Origin: Progne subis subis
Lineage: Eukaryota; Chordata; Aves; Passeriformes; Hirundinidae
Assembly (NCBI GenBank): GCA_022316685.1
Contig: JAKJHU010000141.1
Location: forward strand, 682,001-746,000
Direction: 5' to 3'
DNA: 64,000 bases
Part shown: piece by piece, positions 11,100-23,693 of the stretch
Position numbering within the stretch: position 1 is the first letter of the stretch
How the letters are laid out: every line of letters starts with the position of its first letter
The notes under the pieces: generated by a model
The model's input: only the letters and a program-made list of their open reading frames with translations
What the model was told of the DNA's origin: nothing
The model's database searches: none
Made by a program: the position numbers and the translations under genes

Positions 11100-11620
11100 A
11101 AAGGAGCAAGCCAGAAAATAATGAATCATTATAGAAAACGATAAACCCCTGCAATAATAAATAAAGCGGCAAGAGGTAATTAATTATCTCCGTTGATGCT
11201 GGCCTGTCTGGTTATTGATTTAGATGTGTTCCCAGCCTCAGCAGCCCTGACACCTTCAGGATTTCATCCGTGCTCTTCCACCTTCCCTGGCATCTCCTGG
11301 GCCAGGAACCGGTGCTGAACTTCCCTGGCACGGTGCTGTGCCCGTGCTGCTGGCTCGGGGGTCCTTCAGCACAGATGTGACGGGTGTTGGGGTGGGGCTG
11401 CAGGGACGGGACCATCACCCCCGGGCCAGCCCCGGGAGCAGCGGGCGGACGTGGCTGCATCCCAGCCCCTGCCGCAGCAGCGACGCCGGAGGCACCAGAT
11501 GGCTCCTTTCTGCCCGCTTTAATGGTGCTTAATGAGGTCACCTCCATAAAAGAGTTAATTATTTCCTGGGAGCCATTTGCTAACGGAATTAAGTCCGTTT
11601 CATGCCTGGTTCCAGCGGCT
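11100..11620. promoter_or_regulatory. two AT-rich, TAAT-rich islands in GC-rich DNA
   Basis: At 11118-11220 the sequence holds AATGAATCATTAT, AATAATAAATAAAG and GGTAATTAATTATC. At 11515-11605 it holds CTTAATGAGGTCACC, GAGTTAATTATTTCC and GGAATTAAGTCC. These are enhancer-like clusters of homeodomain-type cores flanked by GC-rich text. The minus-strand frame of 278 codons (11212-12048) crosses both and has no recognised domain. Confidence 0.25.
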
Positions 11621-13440
11621 GGCCGAGAGCAGCGCTGGTGTGAAAGGCGAAGCGAGGGCCCAGGGCTCCAGCAGTCCCCTCTGCCTCGGGCTGCTGCACC
11701 CCAAAACAGGAGCCCTTCAGGTTCTCTTTCCCAGAAATGAGCCCGCAGCTCCCGGGCTGATTTTTCATCCTGCTTCTCCCCAGAAGCGCCAGAAAGGCAA
11801 TCCCGGGGCTGCACCGTGCACAGTGTCCTCTGTAAGTGCTGAGGATGGGTTTTAATGACTCCTTGTATCTGGTTTCTTGGAGCTGATGGAGCCTGGAGGA
11901 GTTTCTTCAGTTCTTCTTTCTTAGGAAATTGACTCGGTACAGATGGCACTTGGAGCGTTTTTATTGAAATAAACAGGGCAGGGCTGTGCCCCCAGAGACC
12001 ATCCTGCTCCTTCTCCCAAACCCGTGGGTGAAACACAACCACCAGCATCTGCCAGGGCAGCGCAGCCTCAGGAGCAGCAGCTCCAGCCCTTCTCGTACTG
12101 GCACAGCTTTAATTAAAAAATAAACTGCTAGACACCATAAAAAATTAAAACTTAAATGCTGTAACATCCATCTGCAAGGCTTCTGGCAGGGCTGAGTGGC
12201 TGCCACTCCCCACTGGGCCTCGAAAGGCTCCTTGTCCCCACACAGGATCCTGCTGCTGGTACCTGATGTCCCCCCATGGGGTGGCATTTGGGGGGCACAT
12301 CCTACTCCAGGGTGGCTGGCAGCAAGGAAGAGGAGTGCCTGCAAGCTCTAAGGAATGCTTTGAGTGCTTTCATTTAATTTCATTAGGATTTTTCTGCTCC
12401 CTTGTGGGTGTTGCAGGTGTCAGCCAGGCGAGGAGGAGGTTTGTGACCACATAGCAAGGCTGGTGCAGAGCAAAGGGGACAGGAGGTGACGAGTGCCCTG
12501 CTCCCTTTCAGGGGTCCCGGTGATGGGGACAGCCAGCAATCCCACAAGCAATCCCATTTCCTCTCCCTTTTCTCGCTCTTAGAGATCACCACATCAGGAG
12601 CTGGGGCAGTTCATCCCTGCTCTGCAAGACAAAGGGTTCAGAACCTGGGTGCTGCTTCACTGCCGGGCTGACACTGAATTATTCAACCTCCTCTGAAAAA
12701 CCTAAAAACCTGCCCGGTGCCTGGTGTGGAAGGAAACTCCCCAAGGCTCTGCCTGGAGCCTCCTTTTCTCTCCTTTTTCCAGAGTTTTTTGCGTTCATCT
12801 GCCTTTTACTGTTGCAGCCTCTGGGGAAGGTGGCACCACCCCCCTGTCCAGCATCAGCCCTGCTCCCCTCCAGGAGTGCTGCTGCTCCTGGGTGATTATT
12901 GCTGTTAATTACTTCCTTCAGAGCAGGAGCCAGATGCAGAGCTGTCAGCTCCAAGTGCTGCTTGGCTTCTGCCCTCGCATCTGCAGCCGCTGGCCTTGGA
13001 GAATCCTCTCGGAGGCTCTCGGGGCCGCTGGCAGGGGGACAAACAGCAGTGCTGCAAAGGCACTGTGCCACCAGCGCTCCCAGCCCTGGCTGTACTCCAA
13101 AACCCTTCCCTTCCTGCTGGTTTTCTGGATGTCTGGGCGCAGGGATGTGCTGGTGGGAGCGGAGGGAAGGAAAGCCAGAGCAGGAGTTTGCTGGTGGAGC
13201 AGTGTTGGAGGCCCCTCTCTATCCATTTGTCATTGCAGCGCTTTATGGCACCATTTCTGGGAGCAGCAGTGAGGAGCATCTGCTGACCAGGACCTCCCAC
13301 GGCCACCAGAACTGTGGAGAAGCACTCGAGCCCAGGGCAGCAGCTGAGAAGAGCCTGCGCGGAGCTGGGTGGCTTTCAGGGCTTGGTCCTTCCTTGCTGA
13401 AGGGGGAGAAGGGAGTGGCTGTGTCTCTGCAAATCCCAGT
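11621..13440. other. unique GC-rich intergenic DNA
   Basis: No gene, RNA gene or repeat is recognised. Several overlapping frames are open on both strands, as expected for GC-rich sequence. None shows a known domain. Confidence 0.45.
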
Positions 13441-13985
13441 GCACCACAGGGCACCAAAACCCACCACGGGGCAGCAAAAACCACCACAGGGCAGCAAAAC
13501 CCATCACAGGGCACCAAAACCCATCACAGGGCACCAAAACCCACCACGGGGCACCAAAACCCACCACAGGGCAGCAAAAACCCACCACGGGGCACCAAAA
13601 CCCACCAGAGAGCACCAAAACCCACCACAGGGCAGCAAAACCCACCAGAGAGCACCAAAACCCACCACAGAGCACCAAAACCCACCACAGGGCAGCAAAA
13701 CCCACCAGAGAGCACCAAAACCCACCAGAGAGCACCAAAACCCACCACAGAGCACCAAAACCCACCACAGGGCAGCAAAACCCACCACAGGGCAGCAAAA
13801 CCCACCACAGAGCACCAAAACCCACCACAGGGCACCAAAACCCACCACAGGGCAGCAAAACCCACCACAGGGCAGCAAAACCCACCACAGGGCAGCAAAA
13901 ACCATCAAAGGGCACCAAAACCTACCACAGAACAACCAAAACCCACCAGAGAGCACCAAAACCCACCACAGGGCACCAAACCAGC
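13441..13985 (+). repeat. minisatellite, 20-bp unit, about 27 copies
   Basis: The unit is CCCACCACAGGGCAGCAAAA. Variants are CAGAG for CACAG, and GAGCACC or GGGCACC for GGGCAGC. Since 20 is not a multiple of three, all three frames of a strand read the same periodic peptide, giving several overlapping ORFs on each strand (KPTTGQQNPPQ-like; GFCCPVVGFAALWWVL-like). Higher-order 60-bp periodicity is visible in the middle. Confidence 0.97.
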
Positions 13986-14127
13986 CAGGGCCCCCGAGAG
14001 CCTGCTGTTGAATTCCCCCATCTTCACAGCGCTGGAAAGAATTTAAAATCTACACTTCTCAGCTAGCGTTTGGCACATCCTTTTGCAATCCCTGCTGCTC
14101 ATCTCTCCCTGCTGAATGAGGCTCGTG

Positions 14128-14521
14128 TGTCACCGAGACACACAAAGTCACACGCAGACAAGAGATTTTTGCAAAGCAGAGGTTCTTCTGATCCCAGCTC
14201 ACTGCTGAGAGAGCGGAGAGAGGAGGAGAACCCCTTTGTTTATTCTTTACTTTTTATACATTTGTGGGTCTGGCAGAAGATTGGCTTTTTGGGGTTTCCA
14301 CCCCTCAGCCTCAGTGGCCAGACCAATTGTCAGTTACAGTTGTTTTCAGGTTAGAAATATGCAAACAAAGGACAGAGAATGAAAAACAAAGGATTTGTTT
14401 ATGTTACATCTGTGGGAAAAGGTAGAAAACTGCTCCTAATATTGTACAGTAACTAAAAGATCTGACTCCATTTATGAATTCAAAAGGCCAATTAAAAAAA
14501 CTCAGAAAAAGCAGGGTAACA
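14128..14521 (-). mobile_element. solo LTR, family A, target duplication CTCGTG
   Basis: The element is 394 bp and reads TGTCACCGAGACAC at the left to AGGGTAACA at the right, that is, TGTTACCCTG to GGTGACA on the minus strand. It is flanked by perfect 6-bp repeats CTCGTG at 14122-14127 and 14522-14527. No second LTR or internal region lies near, so it is a recombined solo LTR. Confidence 0.97.
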
Positions 14522-14722
14522 CTCGTGGATTTCAGGAGGCCTGGGGGGAGAAGAAGCCCCCCTGTCTGATGGCAGTGACCTCTGGGAGAAGCACAGGTGC
14601 CCCAGGTGAGATGGATGATGTGTGAGAGCGTGCCACAAGCACAGGCTGAGTGCCACCAGAGCCGCCGTGGGCAAAGCTGAGGGGCAGGTGCTGCTCCAGG
14701 AGGTGATGATGCTCACACTCAC

Positions 14723-14745
14723 CATCATCATCATCATCATCATCA
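14723..14745 (+). repeat. (CAT)n microsatellite, about 8 units
   Basis: This is a perfect trinucleotide run, CATCATCAT repeated to 14745. Confidence 0.95.
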
Positions 14746-17700
14746 GACCAGAGTCACTCCCCAGGGCTGGCCAAGCCAAGGCACACCCACAGCCAGGCCG
14801 TTTATCTGCACAGCACCTGCGGGTCTGCAGCACTGTCAAGGAGCAATAATCCTTTAATAATCGGTAAAAAAGCCAATTTTTCTTGCAGAGAGAACGACTG
14901 TCAAAGGGCTCTTGCAAATTACTCCGGAAGCAGGCAGGGCCAGGAAAAAAGAAAGCAAAGCCTCTCTGTTCCTCAGCCACCTGCCCCAAGTTATTTTTTG
15001 CTTTTTCATGGCTGATTTTGCTGCAGGGATGAAGCGCTGGGCACTCTGGTGCTGGGCTTTGTTTTCCTGGCACACCTTTATTTTCCTGCCAGGTTTTGCC
15101 TGGGATAGACATGGGTTACAACAGTGGGGAGCCCCCTCAGCGGTTTTGGTGCCCATTCCAATGTCTTCGTGCTCCTGCCTGGCTGATTTGTCCATGCCGT
15201 GGGCTGGCAGCAGTTTGTCCTTTCCTTTGGGTCTCACTGGCTGGAACAGCTCCTCCGTGCCCAGGTGGGACACAAGAGGACACAGCAGCTGGGTGGGAGC
15301 TGGGGTGAGCACAGGGCTGTAAATCCCACCAGCACAGGAGAAAAGCAGTGCTTTGGAAGCTGAATTGAAATAAAAAAATTGAAGTGGAAGTCCAAGTGCC
15401 TGCTCTCTCCCCACACTCTCCACGCACAGCTCCATCCCCTGCCCTGTGTCCAGCCCTGCTGCCCATCCTGCTCCCAGGTCCATCCCCTGGGGGTGTGCCC
15501 TCTGCTGTGGTGCTCCCAAGCAATTTGCCATGGAAACAGAGCCAAGGCACACAAAATCTGCCTCTGAGCCTGGACCAAAGGGGTCCTGCCAGGGGAGGGG
15601 CTTCTCTTCCCTGCTGCCTTCATCCTCTGCCCCTGGGGCTTACAGCTCCAGGAACAGGGCAAGGAATCCTCATCCCAGGGTTCCTCGGGTGTGTTCCAGC
15701 TTTCCCTGGGACACTGGGGGTTAATAGCTCCCTATTTCTGTGACCTGGCAGGAGCCTGCAGTGATTTTTAATAAAAATGTACGTGTTGAGCTGATGCTGG
15801 TGGGGACAAGCTGCGGGCCAGTGCTGAGGGGACAAAACCCATTCAGCTGCAAGGTCCTGGCTGCTTGTGCATCAGAAAAAAAATTAGTCCCTGCTGATTT
15901 GCTCAGACTGTTGCAGGCATGACTGTGTTTAGAGCTGGCTCCTGGTCCCAGTTTCCTTTCCCAGTGGCACTGGTGGCTGGCTGAGCTCCCCTGTCCCTGC
16001 TGCCCTGCCCCTCCTTGCTGGGGGCAGCTGGAAGCCTGCAGGGGCCAGCCCTCGCCTTGCTGCAGGCTGGAGGCCAGAAAACAAGGAAAGCTGGCTACTG
16101 GATAGGGAGCAAAGACTCTAAATTATTCTCTGATAAAACTCAAAGCTGAAATAAAACCCCAAAACCTCAGCGGGGTCAGACCCACCCCACAGGGCAGCCC
16201 CTGCCCCAAAGAGGAGCTGCAGGGGGGGCAGGGGAAAGGCAGAGTGGGACCAGCCAGGTCCCTCTTTTCCTCCACTCTGAGGTGCCCAGAAGAGGAGGAT
16301 TTCCCAAACACCAGCTCCTGATGCTTCAGGAATTTCTCTGCCTCTCCCTGGGCTTCCAGCCTCCAGCCGCTTTTGGGCACGTTCATCTGGGTCCCATGGC
16401 TGAGCAGAGCTAACTCTGCCTTCTACTCACTTAGGTATAAATAATCTTTTACTATATTAATTACTTTGCACAGAAGGATAAGACATAAATTATAACCCAA
16501 CGGTTATAATTGCATGTTCTTAGCACGTGTGCTTCGTTACTAATTATCCCCCTTCTCCCAGGCAGATTAAAAAGCAGAATCATTGGATCGTGGCTGCCAG
16601 GGAATGAGGCTGCTGAGGGAGGAGAGGGAGCCCCTTGCTGCCACCAAAGGGGTGTGGAACACTGCCACAAATACAAATACAGCCCCTTCCCTCCTCAAAT
16701 TAAATTAGCTGGAGATGGTGCCTGCCTGCAGCTTTCCTGAGGGACGGCGATGCCCATGGCAGCCCTGAGACCTTCCTCCCATTCCCTGCCTCCCAGCCTG
16801 CCTCCTTCCACTCACAGTGCAGCTTCTCTTGGGTTTATACCAAAATAAAAACTGCACTGAAAGCTTTTTTACTTATTCCTGCTAGGCCTGTGGCTTTCCA
16901 GCAAGGGCCCTTTGGGGCAGGGGGAGTGAGTGGTCACTGGCTCTGCAAAAAAGAAAGAGGCAAAGAAGTTCATTATTGTGGCCAGTGAGTGATCCCCAGC
17001 ATGACCTGCCATCTACACTTGGGTCACTCCAGGAGCTGAATAATAAAATGTTCCTCACGTCCTCAGCCTGGGTAACAGCACTGGACATCACCCCTGGTTT
17101 TGTGTTCACCATCACCCCCACGGCACCAGAGACTCGGGGTACCCCAGACATGGCCTCGGGTTGTGTGTTCAATTCCAGACTTCACAGTCCACAGCTCCCA
17201 GGCCCAGACTTGTTTCTGCTTTTGGAGAGTGTGTGATGTCACGAGAGGACACCTTTGTCCTGCCTGAGGGAGCTGGAGTAAAGCTGGACAGCTCCGTGGA
17301 GCCGCACTGGCTTTACAAAACAAACCAGCATCTCATCCTCAGGACGGTTTCATATCCTCCCTCAGCAATCCTGCACACCATCTTCTCTTCATCCCAAATT
17401 CCCTGCCAGGACAGCCCAGCTCTGCACTGCCCAAAGCCTTCCCCACACCCCAGCTTGCAGCAGAGCCCTCGGGCTCCAGCCCTTTCTTCCTAGGCTGGAT
17501 GCCTCACATCCCAAATTACTCCTGGAAGCTTTTTTGGATGAATTTCCAGGCTCAGGGCTCTGGCTGTCCCAAGCTCTGTCTGGGGCTGACGTTCAGAGGG
17601 CAGCAGCGCTCGGCCGTGCTCTCAGCAGGGAGTGAGGACCACACCGAGCCCTGGGTTTAGGGTCCCCAGTAGGGTCCCCATAAGGGTTAGGCTGAGATCA

Positions 17701-17999
17701 GAGGTTTTCAGGGTTCCCCCAGGGTTCCTCCAGCGTTGTGGGGTTGGAAGGGAGGGAGCAGCCCGTGGAGCCGGGGTGATGCTCCTCCCGAAGCCGCGCT
17801 CGCCGCAGTGCCTGAGCCTCTCTCCGGGGGCTCTCCAACACCCAGCCCAGATCCCGCTGTAAAAATAGCTGCGAGTGTTAATTGCAGGCACTGATGGTTC
17901 AGCAAGCTCCTGCTGAAACCTCAGCTGAACCTGGGAAGGAGCAGATAAAAGCACGATCCTTTTCACAGCTCGTGGAGAAAGCTCGGGTTCTTTGGAATA

Positions 18000-18200
18000 G
18001 GCGGGAGAGCAGCGAGCGTGTCGGATCCGTTCTGTTCCGTCTGTGTCAGGAATACAGAGTGTTGTTCGCAAGGTTATCTCTCTCGGAATGGCAAATTTCC
18101 TCTCCTCTCATAACTCCTTTATTGCTATCAGCTTTCCTTGACAGAGTTTATTCCTGAGGATGTATTCCATCGTTTATCAAAGCTATCACGGAGATACTTG
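18000..18200. promoter_or_regulatory. possible conserved noncoding element
   Basis: About 200 bp of mixed composition with words such as AAGGTTATCTC, CCTTTATTGCTATCA and CGTTTATCAAAGC (a TCF/SOX-like ATCAAAG core). No repeat match is seen. Conservation is inferred only from its texture. Confidence 0.2.
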
Positions 18201-19179
18201 GACTTCCTGTGCAAGGTGTGAGAGGCTTTGCCACGCTGCCCTTGTCGGGGTGGGTGCTCGTCCATCCCTCCTCGCTGCAGCCCCTGCTCTTGTCAGAGCC
18301 CGGAAATCAGCAGTTATTATTTGTCAATCCAAGAGAACGTTCCAGCAGCTCACAGGATCACTCCTGTGTTAACAGCACATCCCTGCTTTGCCTGAGCCCG
18401 GGGTAGGAAGCTGCAGGATTTTTTTTTTTCCTTCTTTTATCTGAATTTCTGCAGGGAGGAGGAGCAGGGGAGCAGCCCCAGCTCTTTGCCCTGCACGAGA
18501 GAGAATTGTTGCTGCGAGTGGGCTTAAAGATGATCATGTTTTACGCTGCAGACTTTCAGACACGACTAGAACACACGCATAAAGATTCTTTTTGTCGCGC
18601 CGCGGTGTTTTCACAGGCAGGTGAAGCTGAGGAGATGAGTTCCTCCGCCCCGGAGGCAGCTTCCCAGGGGAAAACCCTGGTTTAACAGCTGGGATGAAGG
18701 TGTGCAGAGCCAGGAACAGGGCATGTTCATCCTCCTCCTCCAGTCACGAAGGGAACAAAACTCTCCCAACCCCCGGGGTGGTCACGGATGCCACAGGTGA
18801 TGACCCTGCGCTCAGTGTTCCCTCCAGACAGCGCCCAGGAGGTGTCTCTGTCTGACTCTCACCAAGCACACAACGGCTGTTTCAAATAAACATGCCTTGA
18901 GTTAAAACAGCTCCTGAGCGGCCTGAAATCTTCATTTTTAGCGCCTCAGCCTCTCAGCAGGGTCGGAGCCAAGACGGGGCCAGGAGATGAAGATCCCACG
19001 GGCGGGATAGGAGCTGCCTGGCTCCCAGCCCTGCTATCACAGACAGAAACTGCCCGCGGCCAGTTTGGGGAATTGCGGAGTTTTCTGGGGATTTACAGTA
19101 TTTTTATCATGCTTTAGTTCTGGCAGCCCAGTCCACCCCTCCCTCCTGTGCTGCTCCCAGAGGCCGTACCCAGCATCCC

Positions 19180-19480
19180 GTCCCTTTCGTGTCGAAAATG
19201 CAAGAGCAGCAGCGAATACCTAATTTGCTGTTTTGCATATGCATCAAAAAACGGCATCGTTTGTCACGGCTGAAGAAGTTCTCTTTCCATTCTCGTTTTA
19301 ATTTGCTGGTATTTGAGGAGAAAACAAGGTAAACAGCGAGCGGTGTCCTGTACAATGACAAACGGCTCCCAGGCAGCAACGCTGCAGCGCTGCCTTGCCT
19401 CTGTAATAATAATAATAATATTAAAAAGAAAGATGTTAGTGTACGTGGATTTTTTACAAGTTCGGTAAAAGCCTTCAGGG
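19180..19480. promoter_or_regulatory. POU/homeodomain-site-rich segment
   Basis: It contains the octamer-like TTTTGCATATGCATC, the homeodomain-type CCTAATTTGC and TTTTAATTTGC, and a forkhead-type GGTAAACAG, followed by a (TAA)n run at 19404-19421. This resembles a developmental enhancer. Activity and conservation are untested. Confidence 0.25.
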
Positions 19481-20390
19481 GGAGAGGAAGCTTTGTCATC
19501 TAACCTGCAGAATTGCCTAAGAAGAGGAGTTAATCAAGGCAGTGAGTGATTTACACTCACTGAAGGTGTCTTGTCAAAACGAGCCCTAATTTTATGTGTC
19601 TCTCTCCTCTCGAGAGGAACAGGATATACATTTTCCATGGGCTGGGAATTTAATAAAGGCAACCTTTTTCCTTGGAAGTCGCGGATGAGGTGGTTTTGGC
19701 AGTGTCCCACCCCCACGGACACCGAGGAGCTGGTGGCTCCAGCCCTTGTGTCCCGCTGCCCTCGGGCTCAGAGCTCCCTGCTCGGGGTGCCTCAGGAGCT
19801 CTGTGTGCTCCAGTTCGGGACATTTCTGCTCCGTTCCCCATCTCCACGCCCCTGCTGTGCCTCTGGCCATGCCCTTCCCTCCCTTCTGCACGTGGTTTTG
19901 TCTCTCGTGGTTGTGCCAAGCCATCCATCCCTGGTGTCTGCTTCCCGTCCCTGGCTGCCAGGGCTTGGACCTGTGCCAGTGCCAGGGTGAGGAACACGAA
20001 GCTTCTGCCCACAGCGAGCCTCCCCTGCGCTCCTCTTTGCTTTGGGGTGCTGAAGGACAGCAAATAATTATTCCCTGCCGCTCCAGCCTAATGTGGTGTC
20101 TTCATTTCCTATAATTACGTGGCCATTCTGGTTTATTTCTTTATTAAAATTGCAGCAGCGGCAGCAAGCAAGGGGACAGGCACAGGATGTCTGCCCAGGC
20201 TGCTGTAGGGAGGTCTGGGCATTTAATGACCCCTTCCATAATTAGCATCTGATACACAAGAGCCTTTTGAGCCCCGTGCAGCCTGGGTGAGTGGCTGTGG
20301 GAGCTCTTATCTGCCTCCCATTACGGGGACCTTCAGAGAAGGGTCCTGGAAGTGAGACCAGAGCTGTTCCCAGCCAGGCTTCAACCTCAG

Positions 20391-20500
20391 AGAATCACAG
20401 AGCAGTTTGGGTTGGAAAGAACCTTGAAACTCATTTCATTCCAACCCCCTCGCAGGAGCAGGGACATTTACCACTACCCCAGGTTGCTCCAAGCCCTGTC
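20391..20500 (-). mobile_element. CR1 LINE fragment
   Basis: The reverse-strand CR1 3' end is recognisable from AGAATCACAGAGCAGTTTGG through TTGGAAAGAACCTTGAAACT to CAGGTTGCTCCAAGCCCTGT. It is short and diverged. Confidence 0.85.
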
Positions 20501-22251
20501 CAACCTCATCCACCCACATTTTGGATGTGCTGGCCTCTGTTCATCCCCCATGTGCCCTTCTGGCAGGGCTCTGGTGTTAGCTGGGCTCATGAGGAGCACT
20601 GGGCTGTGTTTTCCAGGAGGAGGCTGATGCTGGAGCACCCAAAGCCTCCTCACTCCTCCGCAGCCTCTGGCCTCCAGTGCCCTCCCTCAGCTGGGAGGTT
20701 TTTGCCCTGACCCCTGCTCAGGATAACTCCCCCAGGCACCATCAGCTGTTCTGGGCCCTTCAGCAGCTCTTTGGCGTGCTCTGGTGCTCCGAGAGGCTCC
20801 GTCATTCCTGCAGGGCCGCAGCTCGGGGTGCAACGCCAGCGCCTTTCCACAGGGCTCCGTTACTCACAGCAGCCCCTGGTAACTCATCCATTGTGCGGGC
20901 AGGATTATCTCAGGAGTGAGTTCCACTAGGCTGCGAGCGAGGGTTAATTAATCTTTGATGTTAACAACCTTTCCTTTGTGTCACATGGCGGTTCAGCAGG
21001 TCCTGGAGGGGCGGCCAGCCCTCCTCCCCGCGGCTCTGCGCTGGGGACGGCTTCCAGCAATTATACATGTGAGCAGAATCCTCCCTGCTTCACAGCTCTG
21101 CCCTGTAATCTAGAGAAAGTGACATTTTCCGTGGCACAATATGGGTTGTGCTTTCGTTCTGATGATGCTGCCTTTGCCAATAGATTTTTTTTTTTTTTTC
21201 CTCCCAGTGGCATATGGCACACACTGTTACATCTGCTCCCATTTCCAAGTGATCCTTTACCCTTTGTTGAATTTTTACAAATGCTATCAGTCTAAATAAT
21301 CCAGAAGGCTGCTATGGCAACAAAACGAGAATGCTGCTGCTCTCTCTTTCCTTTTTCTTTCCCCCTTTTTTTTTTTTTAACCCTGGAGTACAAGGGAGGA
21401 AGATGCTGGCCGTGTCCTTCAGCAGTGCGGATGCCTTGGATGGGGTTTGGGTCTCAATCAAACCCCATAGTCTGCTGGTACTGTCCTGCCTGCAGGAAGG
21501 AGCAGAGATAGAACACACTGATGATCTCTGTATGGGCTGTGTCATGCAGGGGGACGAAGCTCTCCAAGGAGAACACCATAAATCCCAGGCTGTTCCTGGT
21601 GGGAAGCTCCCCAAGGCCATTTCCCCCATCCCACGGCCATGGTGGAGGGTGCAAAGTCTTGCACACAAGAAGTGGCAGAATCAGCAGCTCAGAAATTCAC
21701 CTAAATTAACTTAACGAGGCAGGCAAAAATGGGTGGTGGATCACTCACAAAGGAGAGCTGGGCCTAGTCCTAGAGGAAATGGAAATAATTAGGATAATTA
21801 GTAGCAGATAAACACATCCATGAACCAGCTGGGATGAGGAAGGGCGGTGTGGGACAACAGGACTTGTTGCTTTCACCTGGATTCTGTCCCTTGGGAGGAG
21901 GAGCTGGGATGGGCAGGGTAAGCAGAGCTGGTTTTGGGGTGTCCCCAAGGACCTCCCACCCATGGCTGCCATGGTCTCACCCCACAGCCACCCCCACGAG
22001 TCCTCCAGCAGGGACATCCCTCTGTCACAGCCAGTGTGGGGACTCATCCCCACATTTTTGGGTGACACTCCGATGTGAGGTGTGGAGGTGGCACACGGAG
22101 GCTGTGGATGGGTGCTTGAGCACTGCTGATTATGGCTTGGAATGAGATTTGTTAGCAAACCCTTCCTAATTCCCGGCGCTCCCAGGCACCAGCTGTCCCG
22201 GAGTGCTGCCAGCCCTGGCTGCCAGCCGGGGTGGCTCCAGGCCAGAGGCTC
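20501..22251. other. intergenic DNA, no gene seen
   Basis: Unique sequence with T-runs at 21185-21199 and 21366-21378. A TAAT-containing patch around 20895-20980 includes GGTTAATTAATC. No coding feature is supported. Confidence 0.45.
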
Positions 22252-22423
22252 CTCCAGAGAGGCTGTGGCTGCCCCTGGATCCCTGGAAGTGTCCAAGGCC
22301 AGGATGGATGGTGCTTGGAGTAACCTGGGATAGTGGAAGGTGTCCCTGCCCACGGCAGGGGGTGGAACAGGATGGTCTTGAAGGTCCCTCCCAACCCAAA
22401 CCATTCCATAATTCTGTGATTCT
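22252..22423 (+). mobile_element. CR1 LINE fragment with intact 3' end
   Basis: The match begins at CCAGAGAGGCTGTGGCTGCC and runs through GTCCAAGGCCAGGATGGATG and TAGTGGAAGGTGTCCCTGCC to 'AAGGTCCCTCCCAACCCAAA ... CATAATTCTGTGATTCT'. The end is the canonical CR1 short tandem tail. Confidence 0.93.
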
Positions 22424-22789
22424 CCCTCTCCTGCAGCTCCATCCCAGCCCTGAGCCACCCGAGGAGGATGGATTTGCAAGGGGTTTGTGATCTCCTGCTG
22501 TGGGGAACTAAATGTTTCTGATCTTCTGCTGCTGCTCAGGAGAGCTCTCAGCCATAAGAAACCTGTCAGGCCTCTCTGGTGCAAAGGTACTAAGTTAATA
22601 AAATTTCTCCATAAAATCAGACAAAAGGCATCGCGGTTTTATTAAGATCTAAACTGTGCAGTCTGTTTTATTACCATCCTTCATAAATTATCCACCCAAA
22701 CCTCTGTCTTATAAAGACAGCCTGTATCCAGATTTACTGCATTCCAAAGGCAGCGAATTTCCCGGGGTACTGAAGGGAACGGCTTCCTG

Positions 22790-22942
22790 CATCCCTGGAA
22801 TGCCCCATCCCTCCGAGTGTCCAAGGCAGGGTTGGATGGGGCTTGGAGCAACCTGTGATAGTGGAGGGCGTCCCTGCCTGTGGCAGGAGGTGGAAAAAGA
22901 TGATCTTTAAGGTTCCTCCAAGCACAAACCATTCTGGGATCC
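22790..22942 (+). mobile_element. CR1 LINE fragment
   Basis: CR1 3' sequence is visible from ATCCCTGGAATGCCCCATCC through GGTTGGATGGGGCTTGGAGC to 'GATGATCTTTAAGGTTCCTC ... CATTCTGGGAT'. It is more diverged than its neighbour at 22252. Confidence 0.88.
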
Positions 22943-23693
22943 TCCAGAGAGGGAGGTTCTTCCATGAATCGGGCTGCAATGTGCCCCCAGCCCGCTGTCA
23001 CAGCCGTGCCTCCAGGAGAGGTTCCTGATCACTTCTGTCCACGGGATCAAAGACAGGCTGAAAAAACCTCAAAACCTCCAGGCAGCACTTAAGGCCATTG
23101 TAAAGATGTTGAGAAACCTGACATTTGGCCCTGGCAGCAGCCCTTAGCAGGCTCTGAGTGTTTTAAATGCTGGTTTTTTTCCTCTGTTCGGGGAAGAGAA
23201 AAGCGGTGTCATGTTTCAGATCTCACGCTAGCGCGGCTTGCAGGTGCTGTAAATATTTTACAACCTGTTGTGGAGATGCTTTTGCATATCCTGAGCCCTT
23301 CCCACGTGGCAGCCTGCCCAGACAACAAACAGACAACGCGGTCAGAGCCACTCCTGGAGCTGCCACCATAAATGAGGAGCATCCTCAAAACCTGTCCAGG
23401 CTTTAGCAGATGTCAGAGCAGCAGCTTTTCCTGCCAGGCCAGAGGAGCAGCTACACAGAGGAGGAATGATCTCACCCCCAGCTTCACCCCCAGCCTCCCT
23501 CCAAGCAGTTTTCAGCTGGTGGCATGGGAATGAAAGAGTCACCTTGGAAAGAGCAATGTGAGCTGGGTTTATCTTTGAAAGCAGATGTCTTTTAATAGAT
23601 TGGCAATTTCTTCTCCATTAATGTCTCAACCACAGCGCTGCCTGGGGAAGGGGTTGTGCGTTTTACACCTGCTTTTGTAAGATCAGTACAATT
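22943..23693. other. intergenic DNA, no gene seen
   Basis: Unique sequence. A patch at 23215-23310 contains CTGTAAATATTTTACAACC and CTTTTGCATATCC and looks like possible regulatory DNA. No coding feature is supported. Confidence 0.4.

Larger units (their letters stand above)
14522..20390. other. low-repeat intergenic or intronic DNA
   Basis: Nearly 6 kb with no recognised mobile element and no supported gene. Short CAT and AAT microsatellites occur. AT-rich, conserved-looking patches near 16430-16590, 18000-18200 and 19180-19480 are listed separately where motifs justify it. Confidence 0.5.

Noticed and set aside
9955..11121. 388-codon ORF, the longest in the window
   Set aside because: Most of it is the 18-bp minisatellite read as hexapeptides; the flanking parts show no domain or splice support.
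11212..12048. 278-codon minus-strand ORF
   Set aside because: It runs through AT-rich enhancer-like islands and GC-rich text without any recognisable motif.
12899..14046. Overlapping ORFs up to 370 codons
   Set aside because: They are the 20-bp minisatellite read in several frames; the same periodic peptide appears in each.
21745..22584. 279-codon minus-strand ORF
   Set aside because: It includes the antisense of the CR1 at 22252-22423; there is no coding support outside it.
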